A stretch of DNA of 64,000 nucleotides from Amoebophrya sp. A120 (Eukaryota; Sar; Dinophyceae; Syndiniales; Amoebophryaceae). Of this stretch, positions 22,901-32,700 are shown in pieces (position 1 is the stretch's first letter; each line of letters starts with the position of its first letter). The stretch is taken from positions 2,395,373-2,459,372 of the forward strand of contig CAJINV010000009.1 in assembly GCA_905178155.1 (NCBI GenBank). Direction: 5' to 3'. Position numbers and translations under genes: made by a program. Below the pieces are notes generated by a model. That model did not search any database. It had not been told where the DNA came from and worked only from the letters and a program-made list of their open reading frames with translations.

Positions 22901-25900
22901 ACAAGAAAGTCCCAGACCTTCTCTTTGATGCGTCCAAGAAAAGGCTTCTTTACTTTTTCCGGGACCTCCTCCGGGACTTCGGGCGCCAAAGCCTTTATGA
23001 ACATTTCTCCTTCTGCCTTCTCTTTATGGAAGTGTCAGAATCGAAATTCACAAAATCGAAAAATTTGTGATGCACAAACTCGATGTCAGTTGGAGCCTCA
23101 GTTTCCAAGTGGCGCATGACAAATTTCGGGAGCACCCAAATCCAGTCTGTCATGCTGTTTGCGCAAAGAAGGCTGCTCCTGTCAAGCCACTTTTGCAGCA
23201 GTTCCATACCCCTAAACAGGCTCACAATCGGCCTCATTTGCCTGCCCCGCAATACAGGCCTTGCGTGCCATACATTTTACGCATTACAAGTTTTTCGATT
23301 TTGTTGATTTGGATCCTGACACTCGCATACTCTTCTTGATCATGTTTGACACCGTTCTTGAAGACTTCTTCTGCCAGTTTCGCCACCTGCTTGTCCATTC
23401 CCTGCCAAAGTTCCACCGCTTCCACTTATTGAGAGGAAAAATCCCCCCCTCCCCATATCGAAAAAGTATCTTTCCGAAAATTTGCGTTGCTGATTTGAGC
23501 CTTAGTTCCCCATGATATCCGTAGGCCAGACGTGCGTTGCTGATTTGAGGTCACAAATCATATTTGTGTTGCAAGAATGAAGACAAGGGTAGAAGCTTCC
23601 GCCCCATTATGGAAGCGATTTGTCATGCTGTTGGGCCTAAAGGTCAGCCGTTTGCAATGCTGAACAACTAGACCCATACGCCCCTAGCTAGCCTGGGGAT
23701 CTGGTCGCAGTGCCTTCCTGCAATACAAATCTGATTTGTGTACGCAACTCCAGCATCACAGATTTCCTTTTTGATATGGGGAGGGGGGATTTTTCCTTTT
23801 CATACCACTTCCAGGGTATCCACTTTCTCGTTTCCTTCTACGTCGGCGAGCACATGTTGCAGGGCCGCTTCGCTCTTCTCATCGTCCGTCTGCTCGTGCT
23901 CGTCTTTATTACCCGAGTCGTTCTGGTTCTGCTGTATGCCGTTGATGTGGTCGTTCTGTGGTGGAAGTGGTAAAGCTGCAACTTTTGTAGAAGGTTGTGA
24001 CGTGATCGTGATGTTGTCGACTGCTGGCTGTGCAGCTTTTGGTGTTTTGTTCTCGAGGAAGTTGAAGAGCTTTTGCGAAAGGAATGTCGCGAGGCGTTTG
24101 GCCATGCTTTGCAACCCTTTGCCTAGCGTCGCCAATCCGTGTGCCACGTGGGTCACAAGCTTCTTGAGTTGCTCACCCGTGGCCTTTATGCCCCACGAGA
24201 CAAGTTTGCCGGCCTCGCCGAGCAGTTCGACAGCTTTCGAAAAAGCGCCGGAAACAAGCGCCCAGACCTGCGAGAGCGCAGACCGCACCAAGAAGGGCAC
24301 AATGGATCCCACAAGCCCTTTGCCCACGATGTTCTGAAATAACTCGCGCAAAAAAGTAAAAGGCTCCCCGTTCATGAACTTTTCGACCATTTTCTTCACG
24401 GTGCCGTGCAGGTAGTCGCCGATGGGCACCGCAACCCCTGGAACAAACCGAAACAGGGTTGCCTGCGCCGCGACGCCAAGGCTCAAACTGGCGGTCTGCG
24501 CCAAGCGGTCGGTCAGCACCCGGAACATACGCTTGAAACTCAACTCACCAAACGCCAGCTTGGCAATGAACTTCGAAAAGCTAGAGCCCGCATCCTTCAC
24601 TTTGTCTTTCAGCCAAGTCGCCTTCTTATAAAAGCCTCAGGTTGGAAATCCTCAAAGTGGAAAGAATTTGTGATGCATGAAATGCAAGGCAAAAAAGACT
24701 GCATTGCAGAGGACACAATGGAGACCGACTCTTGTCCTGCTAGGGGTGAAGAGTTGGAGTGTTGCTTAGCACGAGAGAAGGGCACCCCTTTGCCTTAACC
24801 TGCATGACAGACATGCTTGAAGGGCCCGGGAACTGTGTCATGCGCCGACTACAAACGGCGCTTCTATTGGAGTCGTTTTTTTGCATTACAAATTATTTCC
24901 ACTTTGAGGATTTCCAACCTGAGGCTTTCATACTTCTCGAGCAGGGACCGGAAGATGTTGCGCAAGTCCGGAATCTATCACATGCAAAAGTGTCTGGGTC
25001 CGGAAGATTCCAGGAGTTTGTCATGCATGTTCTGGATCACGCAACGAACTGGTCTCTAGTGCACGCAAAAGCATTACAGGTTTTGCCCAGGCCTCCTGAT
25101 GTCTATCCCGCATGAGAAATAATTCCCTATTTGCGTAGCACGAAGTGGAAAGCTTTTGGTGCCTATGCAATACAAATTTTTGCCTATTCCAGAAATTGCA
25201 TGACAAGTTCCAATTCTTCCAGACCCAGACATTTTTGCATTTGATAGAATCCGCCGCTTCACTCCTTCCCAAAAATTTTTCGCAACCCCGCCGAAGAAGG
25301 AGCTGGACTGGTACCAAGCTACAACCTCTTCGGCTTTTACTTCTCTTTTCCCAGCAGCTAGGCACTGCTGATTTATTTCCTGCTTCTTTCCATCAGGAGC
25401 TTGAGCTTCTACTGGGCACTGCAAGTCAGTTGTTGCAGCAAATGTTCCTTCTCCCTGCAACATTTTCGCCACTGCAAGCGGGATGATTTCATCGTTTTGC
25501 AGCACGTCGCTCTCGGAATTTGTGTCGTCCAAAGTTTTTTGTTGCTGTTCCTGGATGCGACGAAAGCGTTCAGCTTGGCGACGGGCTTCGGCTTCCTCCC
25601 GTTCTCGCTCTTGTTCTTCCTCGCGCCTTTTCAGGGCTAAAAGGTCGTCCCGAGCTTGCTCGTACGGTCTACCGAACGCAGCGGCAAACTCCATGTCCAT
25701 ATCCTTATGGATGTGTCAGAGTTGAAATCGACAAAGTTGAAATAATTTGTCATGCATAAAATCGATGCCAGTTGGAGCCCAGTTTTCAAGTGGCGCATGA
25801 CAAATTTCGGCGGTCCCTAAATCCAGTTTGTCATGCTGTTTAGGCAAAGAAGAGTGGTTTTCTCATGCTACTTTAGCAGCTCGAGCTGTAACCCCCAACC

Positions 25901-27531
25901 AGGCTTACAATCGGCCTCACTTGCCTGCTCTGCAACACACGCGCCTCGGGTCATGCATTTCATGCATTACAAATTATTTCAACTTTGACGATTTCAAACC
26001 TGACGCTTCCATAATCCTCCGGACTTCCGTAATCGAAGTCGTCGTCGTAGAAGGGGGACAGTCCTCGCTGCAGCGCACTGCTCTGCACTTATCCAAGAGA
26101 AAAACGTTGTTAGTGTAAATTTGTGATGCGCAACATGCAAGATGATTGCGTCTGTCATGCTTGGCATGCATTGTAGGGTCCATCACAGGGCGTTTTCACG
26201 TACTATCTGCGCATGACAGGTTTTTGCTCTCATGCCAGACAGATTTGTAATGCTGTTCCTCCAAAAAAGTTACACCTACAATGTTTTTTTCTTGGATAGC
26301 ACTTGCTCCGTTTCCAGTATCTTCCCCGAGAGTGACGTCGAGTAGACATGCGCCAGCACCTCCTGCTGCTCACTCTGATCAACCTGCTGATCATCGTCCT
26401 CGTCATAATCGTATCAAGTGTAAAAATGTCTGGGTCTGGAAGAGTGTTAAACTTGTCATGCAGGTTATTTTCCATGACCCATGAGGTCTGGTCTGGAATG
26501 CGGGACCTAGCATGACAGAGTCCGCGAGGTCTCTGTCATGCCTATCCTGCATGAGAAACTCCCTCCCAACTTGGTCGAAACTGGGCAGCTTTTGGTAGTC
26601 ATGCAACACAGATTTTTGCATGATTCGGCTTCAGCATGACAAGTTGCAATCCCAATCTTCCAGACCCAGACATTTTTACATTTGATAAATCGGCTGAGTG
26701 TCCGAGGTACAACTCCAACATCGGCCCGTTATCGTCTGCTGGTAAATCATGTAGTTCTGCCTCCTTCTCGCGTGCAAAAGACACGACTGCTCCTTCAGGG
26801 TCGACGTTCCTGGTGCCCTCAAATGGGCGAGTATACGATGCTTCGTCCTCACGGCGGAGGTTCGACGAATGCGGCTGGTCCGCGAAGATTCTACTGCGAG
26901 GTACGTCTTGCGTCTGCAGGAACGCACGGCCCCCCTGCGCATCAGATTTTTCGTTTGGCGAGGACGATAAGGATATTAACCTAGGCGTGCGCGGCTCCGC
27001 CTCCGGCTCCGGCTCGTCGGAGTCGTCGGAGGAAATTGTGTTCTCAATACTACTAATCATCCCAGCATCTGCCTCGGGTGAGTCGTTTTCAGTCTCCTGA
27101 CCCTCCTTCCTCCGCAGTTCCATCAGCTCTGCAGCAACGAATAAGCCGCAGCCGGAGTAGAGCGTTGTGTTGGAGGCCGAGGTGCTGGTAATCGTGGTAA
27201 AAATAGTACCGGCATTATTAACACCGCCTCCCAGGAGCTCGAGCGCCCTGGCCAAGAAGAGATGAAGTACGCCACATGTAGAAGCAGTACGACCCAGCAG
27301 CAACAACATGTTGATCGCGAACAAACAGAAAAGGACCAAGACCCGCCCACTTCTCCCGCATGATACCAGTCTTCGACCGCTGGAGTGCTCGTCGTGGTGT
27401 GTGCGCAAAAATCTCCTGTCCTCACTAAGGCCTGCATTTTTATTCCCACTGTCGATAGACTTAGACGCTCTGCATCTGGGAAAGCCGCGCCCAGGGCCCT
27501 GAAGAATAAACGGAGGAGGTCGAACCTCCAT
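16981..27531 (-). CDS. Large membrane/coiled-coil protein, 3' end broken
   Basis: Function not recognised. From ATG 27531 one frame runs through 19 complete introners (A5, G2, C7, A4, C6, F2, C5, C4, A3, C3, E1, B3, F1, C2, D2, B2, J1, A2, B1), each removed with one TSD copy, to half-introner G1, where the 3' end is lost. I checked codon phase on both sides of each. The N-terminus is basic and is followed by two hydrophobic segments (L-F-C-L-F-A-I-N-M-L-L-L-L and a nearby L-H-L-F-L). An acidic Ser/Glu-rich region comes next, then a Glu/Arg coiled coil (exon near 25.6 kb), then a long amphipathic Ala/Lys/Leu-rich stretch (24.6-23.8 kb). A hydrophobic segment (Y-V-F-P-Y-V-F-F-V-L) lies near the readable C-terminus. 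A membrane-anchored scaffold is plausible, no more. Confidence 0.7.
17059..17201. mobile_element. Introner B1
   Basis: Family B, 143 bp, exact TSD ACGCT, near the broken 3' end of the large membrane-protein gene. Confidence 0.92.
17260..17530. mobile_element. Introner A2
   Basis: Family A, 271 bp, exact TSD CGGAC, large membrane-protein gene. Confidence 0.93.
17592..17819. mobile_element. Introner J1
   Basis: Family J, 228 bp, exact TSD TGCCA, large membrane-protein gene. Confidence 0.92.
17967..18928. mobile_element. Unclassified insertion inside introner B2
   Basis: About 960 bp, non-coding, starting near CTAGACCATTACGCCGGCG and ending near GTGTTATTTTATAA. Includes short GC-rich inverted repeats (GCCGGCGTCC/GGACGCCGGC), a 12-bp satellite, and AAGGGC-rich short repeats at the right. 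No TIRs or transposase seen; boundaries good to about 10 bp. Confidence 0.55.
18385..18607. repeat. 12-bp minisatellite
   Basis: About 18 copies of CCCCAGATATMT with single-base variants. Long Asp-Ile-Ser-Pro frames on both strands are simply translations of the repeat. Part of the insertion inside introner B2. Confidence 0.9.
19189..19473. mobile_element. Introner D2
   Basis: Family D, 285 bp, TSD CGCGA/CACGA (one transition), large membrane-protein gene. Confidence 0.9.
19518..19841. mobile_element. Introner C2
   Basis: Family C, 324 bp, exact TSD AACAG, large membrane-protein gene. Interior orientation opposite to C8. Confidence 0.93.
19910..20243. mobile_element. Introner F1
   Basis: Family F, 334 bp, exact TSD GCTTT, large membrane-protein gene; only 68 bp of exon separate it from C2. 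Confidence 0.92.
20341..20489. mobile_element. Introner B3
   Basis: Family B, 149 bp, exact TSD TGTTC, large membrane-protein gene. Confidence 0.93.
20556..20708. mobile_element. Introner E1
   Basis: Family E, 153 bp, exact TSD CTCGA, large membrane-protein gene. An internal GTACATGTAC palindrome lies next to each end. Confidence 0.92.
20852..22025. mobile_element. Introner C3 with a nested element L copy
   Basis: Family C ends, exact TSD CGTTG, 1,174 bp in total. A normal ~308-bp family C element is split near its right TIR by element L copy 1. Removing the whole unit keeps the host frame. The left arm is nearly identical to that of C7. Confidence 0.92.
21122..21985 (+). mobile_element. 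Element L, copy 1 (nested in introner C3)
   Basis: 864 bp, non-coding, from CCAGCCATGCTCCGG to ATATAATAGATAG. Homologous over its whole length, in inverted orientation, to copy 2 in introner B9. The left part is unique GC-rich sequence; the right half consists of GAGAGGGTGGCGC and GAGGTGGCCGAGAGG-type short repeats. No ORF resembling a transposase, no TIRs and no clear TSD, so probably a non-autonomous element moved in trans. Confidence 0.7.
22168..22439. mobile_element. Introner A3
   Basis: Family A, 272 bp, exact TSD GGAAA, large membrane-protein gene. Confidence 0.93.
22494..22801. mobile_element. Introner C4
   Basis: Family C, 308 bp, TSD GAAAG/GAAAA (one transition). Its interior is a distinct subtype shared with C6. 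Confidence 0.9.
23025..23329. mobile_element. Introner C5
   Basis: Family C, 305 bp, exact TSD CTCTT; closest relative of half-element C1. Confidence 0.93.
23427..23804. mobile_element. Introner F2
   Basis: Family F, 378 bp, exact TSD CCACT. Longer than F1 because a short internal segment near 23500-23560 (TTTGCGTTGCTGATTTGAG) is partly duplicated. Confidence 0.9.
24627..24932. mobile_element. Introner C6
   Basis: Family C, 306 bp, exact TSD CTTCT. TIR diverged (TATAAAAGCCTCAGG), paired with TATGAAAGCCTCAGG at the other end. Confidence 0.9.
24976..25246. mobile_element. Introner A4
   Basis: Family A, 271 bp, exact TSD GAATC, large membrane-protein gene. Only 43 bp of exon separate it from C6. 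Confidence 0.93.
25706..26013. mobile_element. Introner C7
   Basis: Family C, 308 bp, exact TSD ATCCT. Nearly identical in its left arm to C3, a likely recent pair. Confidence 0.93.
26090..26298. mobile_element. Introner G2
   Basis: Family G, 209 bp, exact TSD GCACT. The complete reference copy for family G. Confidence 0.92.
26412..26687. mobile_element. Introner A5
   Basis: Family A, 276 bp, exact TSD AATCG. First introner after the 5' exon of the large membrane-protein gene. Confidence 0.93.
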
Positions 27532-28961
27532 CGATAAAGTTGAAGTTCTGCTGCAGCTTTTTGATTATTTTGTCTTGGCTCCCGTCGACGACAAGTAGGC
27601 CTGGTTTGGTTTTCATGTACGAAATTTCATTGCGTGGGGCAGTGCATCAATCATGAGGCGCGACAAGAATTTCTTGCACAAAATTCAAGTTCAATCTTCG
27701 AAGATCCGCATAAGAAAACAACCCCGACCTGGACCTCCAAAATAGCAATACTAGGTACTATAAACACGCTGCAGAACAACTACAAAGTTGGAAGTATACC
27801 GTTATGAAATGACTCAGCAGCGCCTTCTTCGCGGTGTAGATATTCAACGGGCCGAGAGGTGAGTCGTGGTGGTTGATGAATCTGTGGAGCACCCTGTGGA
27901 AAAACTCGCCCCCGAGTACTTACAGCAGCTAGGTCGCGGCTCTTGATGAAGATTGCTCCATCGCTGTGCTGATCTTCATGATCAATCGAGCAGCCGGGGG
28001 GGCAGAAAGTAGGAAGTCAAATCATGATTCAAAGTGTCGATCTTTCTCCTAGGCGGGGGGAGGTGCCTCGTCAAGTGGTAAAACTAAAATTCATAAATAT
28101 ACTTAAAAAAGAAATTCAAATTATCGGGATACTTGAAGAATTAAAGGGAAGGTGATGTCCTCGTCGCGTCACAAATGTAGTTGGACGCGCAAGAACAAGT
28201 TGAAGCTCTGTCCAAATAGAAATATCACTTGTTAAACATAATATCGCGACAAAGTTATTTCGCCTTGTTTTCCTCCATGCGCGATATCCATAATATGTTA
28301 TGTGAGTGTTCCAGCACCGCGACCAACTTATATAAAAACGATGAGACAGACCAAAACGCACGGCGGCCGACCGATCAAGACTGACGTCAACATCTTTGGC
28401 ATAAAGTCTTTTCTTTGGATGCACCGATCTCGATCCTAGTCCTATCAGGATTTCTGACAAGAACCCCTCGACGGAAGGGGTGACCGACTCAGACAGTAAA
28501 AAGAGTGGACGACGAGTTCTTGCAGCACTAGTAGAAGTCAAGTGGAAATCATATTTTGCAATAGTAGAAGTCGACGAGTAGTTCTTGCATTAGTGGAAGT
28601 GGTGGACGAGTTGCACTCACGCAAAAACCGAAGAAACCGCGTAGAAGTTGTAGCTGTAGATACCGATTAATTTTGAAAAATACAGAGACCGACACGCGCT
28701 GAGGCCCAGAATTGTAATCACGCCGCTACGAAGAGCGGCACTATTTTTGCGTCGAGCATACCATCGGGGAAAGCAGGGTGGGCCCGCCTCCCGCCCTTTC
28801 GCCCGCTGGGGATCCCGCCTGCGGGGGGGCCCTTCACACTGCGCACAGGGCGAGAAAGTGTGCTTGTTCTTCCCTACCAGACTTCATTCCATTTTGGTTT
28901 TGCTACACTTCGTTAAAGTTAATATGCTTCAATTTCTCTTTTCCCGCCATCTGTAGTTTCT
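27532..28961. other. Intergenic between divergently read genes
   Basis: About 1.4 kb upstream of the large membrane-protein gene. Frames here (e.g. minus 28116-28541) have no coding character. A GC-rich patch occurs at 28760-28850. No introner. Confidence 0.4.
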
Positions 28962-29664
28962 ATATTCTTTGGAAAGAGCTCGACAAAATTGTTGACCAGC
29001 AAAACATCCACCTCCACCACAAGGCACCGAGCAGCGAGCCCGGCGACGAGACGGCGCGTGCATTGCTTATGCTTGTCCGAATCTTCGTACTAGCCAAAAT
29101 TGGGGTGAACGATGATGATCATCTCGTCCTCACGACTTATTTATCATTATTAAGAAGAGTAGTTGTTGAGAAAAAATTAAGTACAAGGCAAATCTATTTT
29201 AAGTATGAGTTAGTAGTAGACGATGAAATAAAAATGATCACAGCTCCGGTCGTTCCTTTTCTCAGAAAGAAAAGCCCTGAGGTACTTAATTTACGCAATA
29301 TTAATCAGCAGGCAAGTTACGCAGTGAAGAAGAGATATTCTAATTTTCGCTTTGTTCCCAAATATCGCTGGCCTAAGTCCGAGAGGACTAGCTTGGCCAC
29401 GTTGTTGTCTATGAGTGCGCACAACTCCCCCTCGTCCCCCTCATCTTCTGTCATACAAAACATCAAATCCACCCTTTGATGCCTCTTGGCACCTCTTGCA
29501 TGACAGGTTCTGGTAGATCAAACAGCACTACAATACTGGGTAAACTTGTCATGGAAAACCCGCATTCTTGCCGACGCTCGGGCTCGTATTGCTGCTCATG
29601 TGTCAATACAAATGAGGGCCGGGAGGATGAGTTGTGCACTTTCATATTGTCCTTTTCTTCTTGA
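28962..29664 (+). CDS. Possible plus-strand gene, 3' part
   Basis: Open frame downstream of an acceptor-like CATCTGTAG (~28961), reading to 29409, then introner K1, then after removal of K1 and one TSD a further five codons to a TGA at 29662-29664. About 155 residues, Lys/Arg and Leu/Val rich, no recognised domain. The frame is open upstream to 28778 but that part is compositionally unlike protein. It converges on the 1,013-aa protein gene, whose stop is only ~115 bp away. Support rests mainly on K1 having the same structure as introners in proven genes. Confidence 0.35.
29410..29646. mobile_element. Introner K1
   Basis: Family K, 237 bp, exact TSD TTGTC. The only introner here outside a minus-strand gene; lies at the end of the possible plus-strand gene. 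Confidence 0.88.
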
Positions 29665-29779
29665 AGTAGCACTAGTAAGCAAAGACGAAGCTGCCAACAT
29701 GTCCGGAGATGACCAGCTTCATAAGTGGTTTGTTTGTTTGTTGAGGATAGAGTCAGCCCATGATCTCAAAAAATATTTT

Positions 29780-32700
29780 TTATGTTGAATAAACACACAA
29801 GCCAAGAAAAACAAGGCCAATCCCAACAGGTAGCAGAACCTGAAAAAGCCCGAGAATCTATAAGAGTGCACAACCCGTTATGGCGTTCTCAAATGTTACA
29901 TTCTCAACTGTTACATGAATTTGTAATGCAAGAACGGCAAAAAGAAAAACGAATGGGGGAAGCTTGCGCCTCTTGCATTACAGATTTGGCACAGATTTAC
30001 ATGTTATTTAGCCCTTTCGGAGATTTGTCATGCGAAGCAGCTTAATGGTGGCGAGCTTGGTGGCAAATTTGCATGACAAATCATGTAACAGTTGAGAATG
30101 TAACAATTGAGAATCCCATACCCGTCCCCCTCTCGCCCTCATATCCAAATCCATGCTATGTTGTCATGCAAAATACTAAATCCACATGACATGCTGCCAC
30201 TGCCTTGTACACTGTTTGCAAGGCAAATTCTGGAGGCCAAAACTAACAGTACCCCCGTAGAAGGCGCATGAACTATGCACGACGGCATACACGACGTGCG
30301 CTGGCATTTGTCTTGCTGGTCGTGGCATACAAATGAGGGACGATTTGTGCACTCGCATAAAATCGTATACAAAAAAAACATCTTCACGGCGCAAACCACT
30401 ACAGCGCCCAGGGTCAAGCCCCCATCTGCAAGACCTTGCCGAAAACGGTGCACCTGCAGAAGCGTGGTTGCTTGATCAGTCTCAATCTGGTCGTGTGTTC
30501 TTGTTGTTGACAGCACTGCGGCCCCCCTTCTCGTCGGCAAATAAGCCACAGGAGTGGTCTCATGCGCGGCCATTCTTGTCGGCAAAGCTAAAGCAGTCTC
30601 ATCACCTTCGGTTTTTTGAAGCGTCGAGCTTTTTTCGGTAACATCCGGAGCGTTGTTTTTTTTGTTGTTCTCCGCTCCTGTGTATGCAATGCAAAAGCAT
30701 CGCACTTGTACAAATTGCATTTACAAAAAACTTGATGCTCTGGGTGACAAATGCAATTTGTGATGCTGTTTCACCTTAGGAAGAAGATTTGTCATGCATA
30801 TTTGCAATTAGTACCTACGAGTACGATACTTTTGCACATGATACTGTGGTGTCAACCTCCACCTCCGCGCTGCCGGGCAACGTGGTTATGCAAGAAAAAA
30901 CCTGCGTAAGTGTAAATCTGTGATGCAGAATTATGTAAAACAGTTATCAATTGTCATGCTGGATTTGCGTCATAGGCAACTTTTATACGCGTTTCCGATG
31001 ATACTAGCTGCGCATGACAGGTTTTTCCTGTAATGCAAAGCGAAAGCGAACTTGTGATGCTGCTTTTCCTACAAAGTTACACTTACACAGTTTTTTTCCT
31101 GGATAGTAGTGAGAACATCGGCAATGCGAAGCTCAGCCTTGTCCGTGCCAAAACCTGGGATCGTACTCATCACGTCATACCCGCTGGTTTGCAAGTATGC
31201 AATACAAATTTCCCGCACATGTACAACATGCATCACAAATTTCACCAGTTTGGAACGTAAAACTTGTCATGTTAAACTTGGATCGAGACCAAGTTTTGTC
31301 ATGCAGAAACCGCATCTGTACGTGTACGGGAAATTTACTGTGGATAGCAAGAAGTTCCACTTCTCTTCCTCAGCTAGAAATTGCACCTGCCGCGAAAGAA
31401 CCTCGTCGGAGGTCCTCGTGGTTTGTTCTTGTTGTTGCAAGGGGACCACCCCTGGCGACGTCGTCCCCGTCCCCGTGCCCAGGAAATAGGAGATACCGAC
31501 TTCGAAGGTTTTATGGATCTGTCAGGATTGAAATCGTCGCATTGTCATGCATAAAATGCAATAGACAATAGACACCCGTGCATAAAATGCAAGGCATGAA
31601 GTGCCTGTCTTGCCGGGATGGCAAGTGAGGCAGATTGTGAGCCTATTTAGGGTTTGGGACAGAGCTGCTATCTAAAGGAGCACGACAGAAGCAGTCTTCT
31701 GTGCCCAAACAGCATGACAAATTGGATTCCGGCGCTTCGTAAATTTGTCATGCGCCGCTTGGAAATTGGTCTTCCAACTAGTATCCATTTTATGCATGAC
31801 AAATCATTTCAACTATGTCGATTTCAAACCTGACGCTTCCATAGGTTTTTTGTGCGGTGGCCGTCAGCAGCTGCAGCATTTTTTGTTCCCGGGCTTGATC
31901 CGATACAACAAGACCACGAGCGTCGCGGTCCTCATCTGCAAGTCGCACGAGAGTGGGGAGCGGTTTACTAGGGTCCAGAGACCGGAAATAGGTAGAACCA
32001 TTCGCAGGATTTGGATTCGGCGAAACATTCGAAGCAGGAGTTGTAGTATCCCCGGCCGAGGATAATTCTGTTGTTTTTCCTGTTGCTGTTCCCAACCCGC
32101 CCTGCCGCAGGAAGGTGGCAGCGAGTCCTTTATCCTGTGCAAAAATGTTTCGCATTCGTATAGCAATCATGCAATGTTTTTTTTAAAAACGTAAATCGGC
32201 ATTTGCATTACAATTTTTATCTCTACTCATGCTGAGGAAATAAGTTGTAATGCATTTATACAACGAGTACGATACTTGTTTTGCAGTTCATATGCTTGGA
32301 CCGAGTGCAACGATGCGGCGAAGGGAGCGATGAATATTCTGAGTAAAAATGTCACCACGCCAGAGCTGTCATGCAAATCTGCATGCCAAAAAAGTTTCTC
32401 ATGCGGAGCGTCATGAGAGCCGTTTCCTAGTCGTGTTTTGGAATTTGTGATGCTATAATCAGCACGATATGCTAGATCTGTGATGCTTCGGAACTAGCTA
32501 AACAGGACTACACTACCAGGACAAACTTGTCATGCGAAACAACCATAGCTGGTTGATTTGTCTAGCAGATTTCCCATCTTGACTCTGGCATGGGGACACT
32601 TTTACTCAGGATAATGAACGACTTTTCCTCTTCCTCGATTATCAACTCGACTGCCCCGGCCTCACTACCGCCCCCCGCATTGTGGAACATGCGGGGAAAA

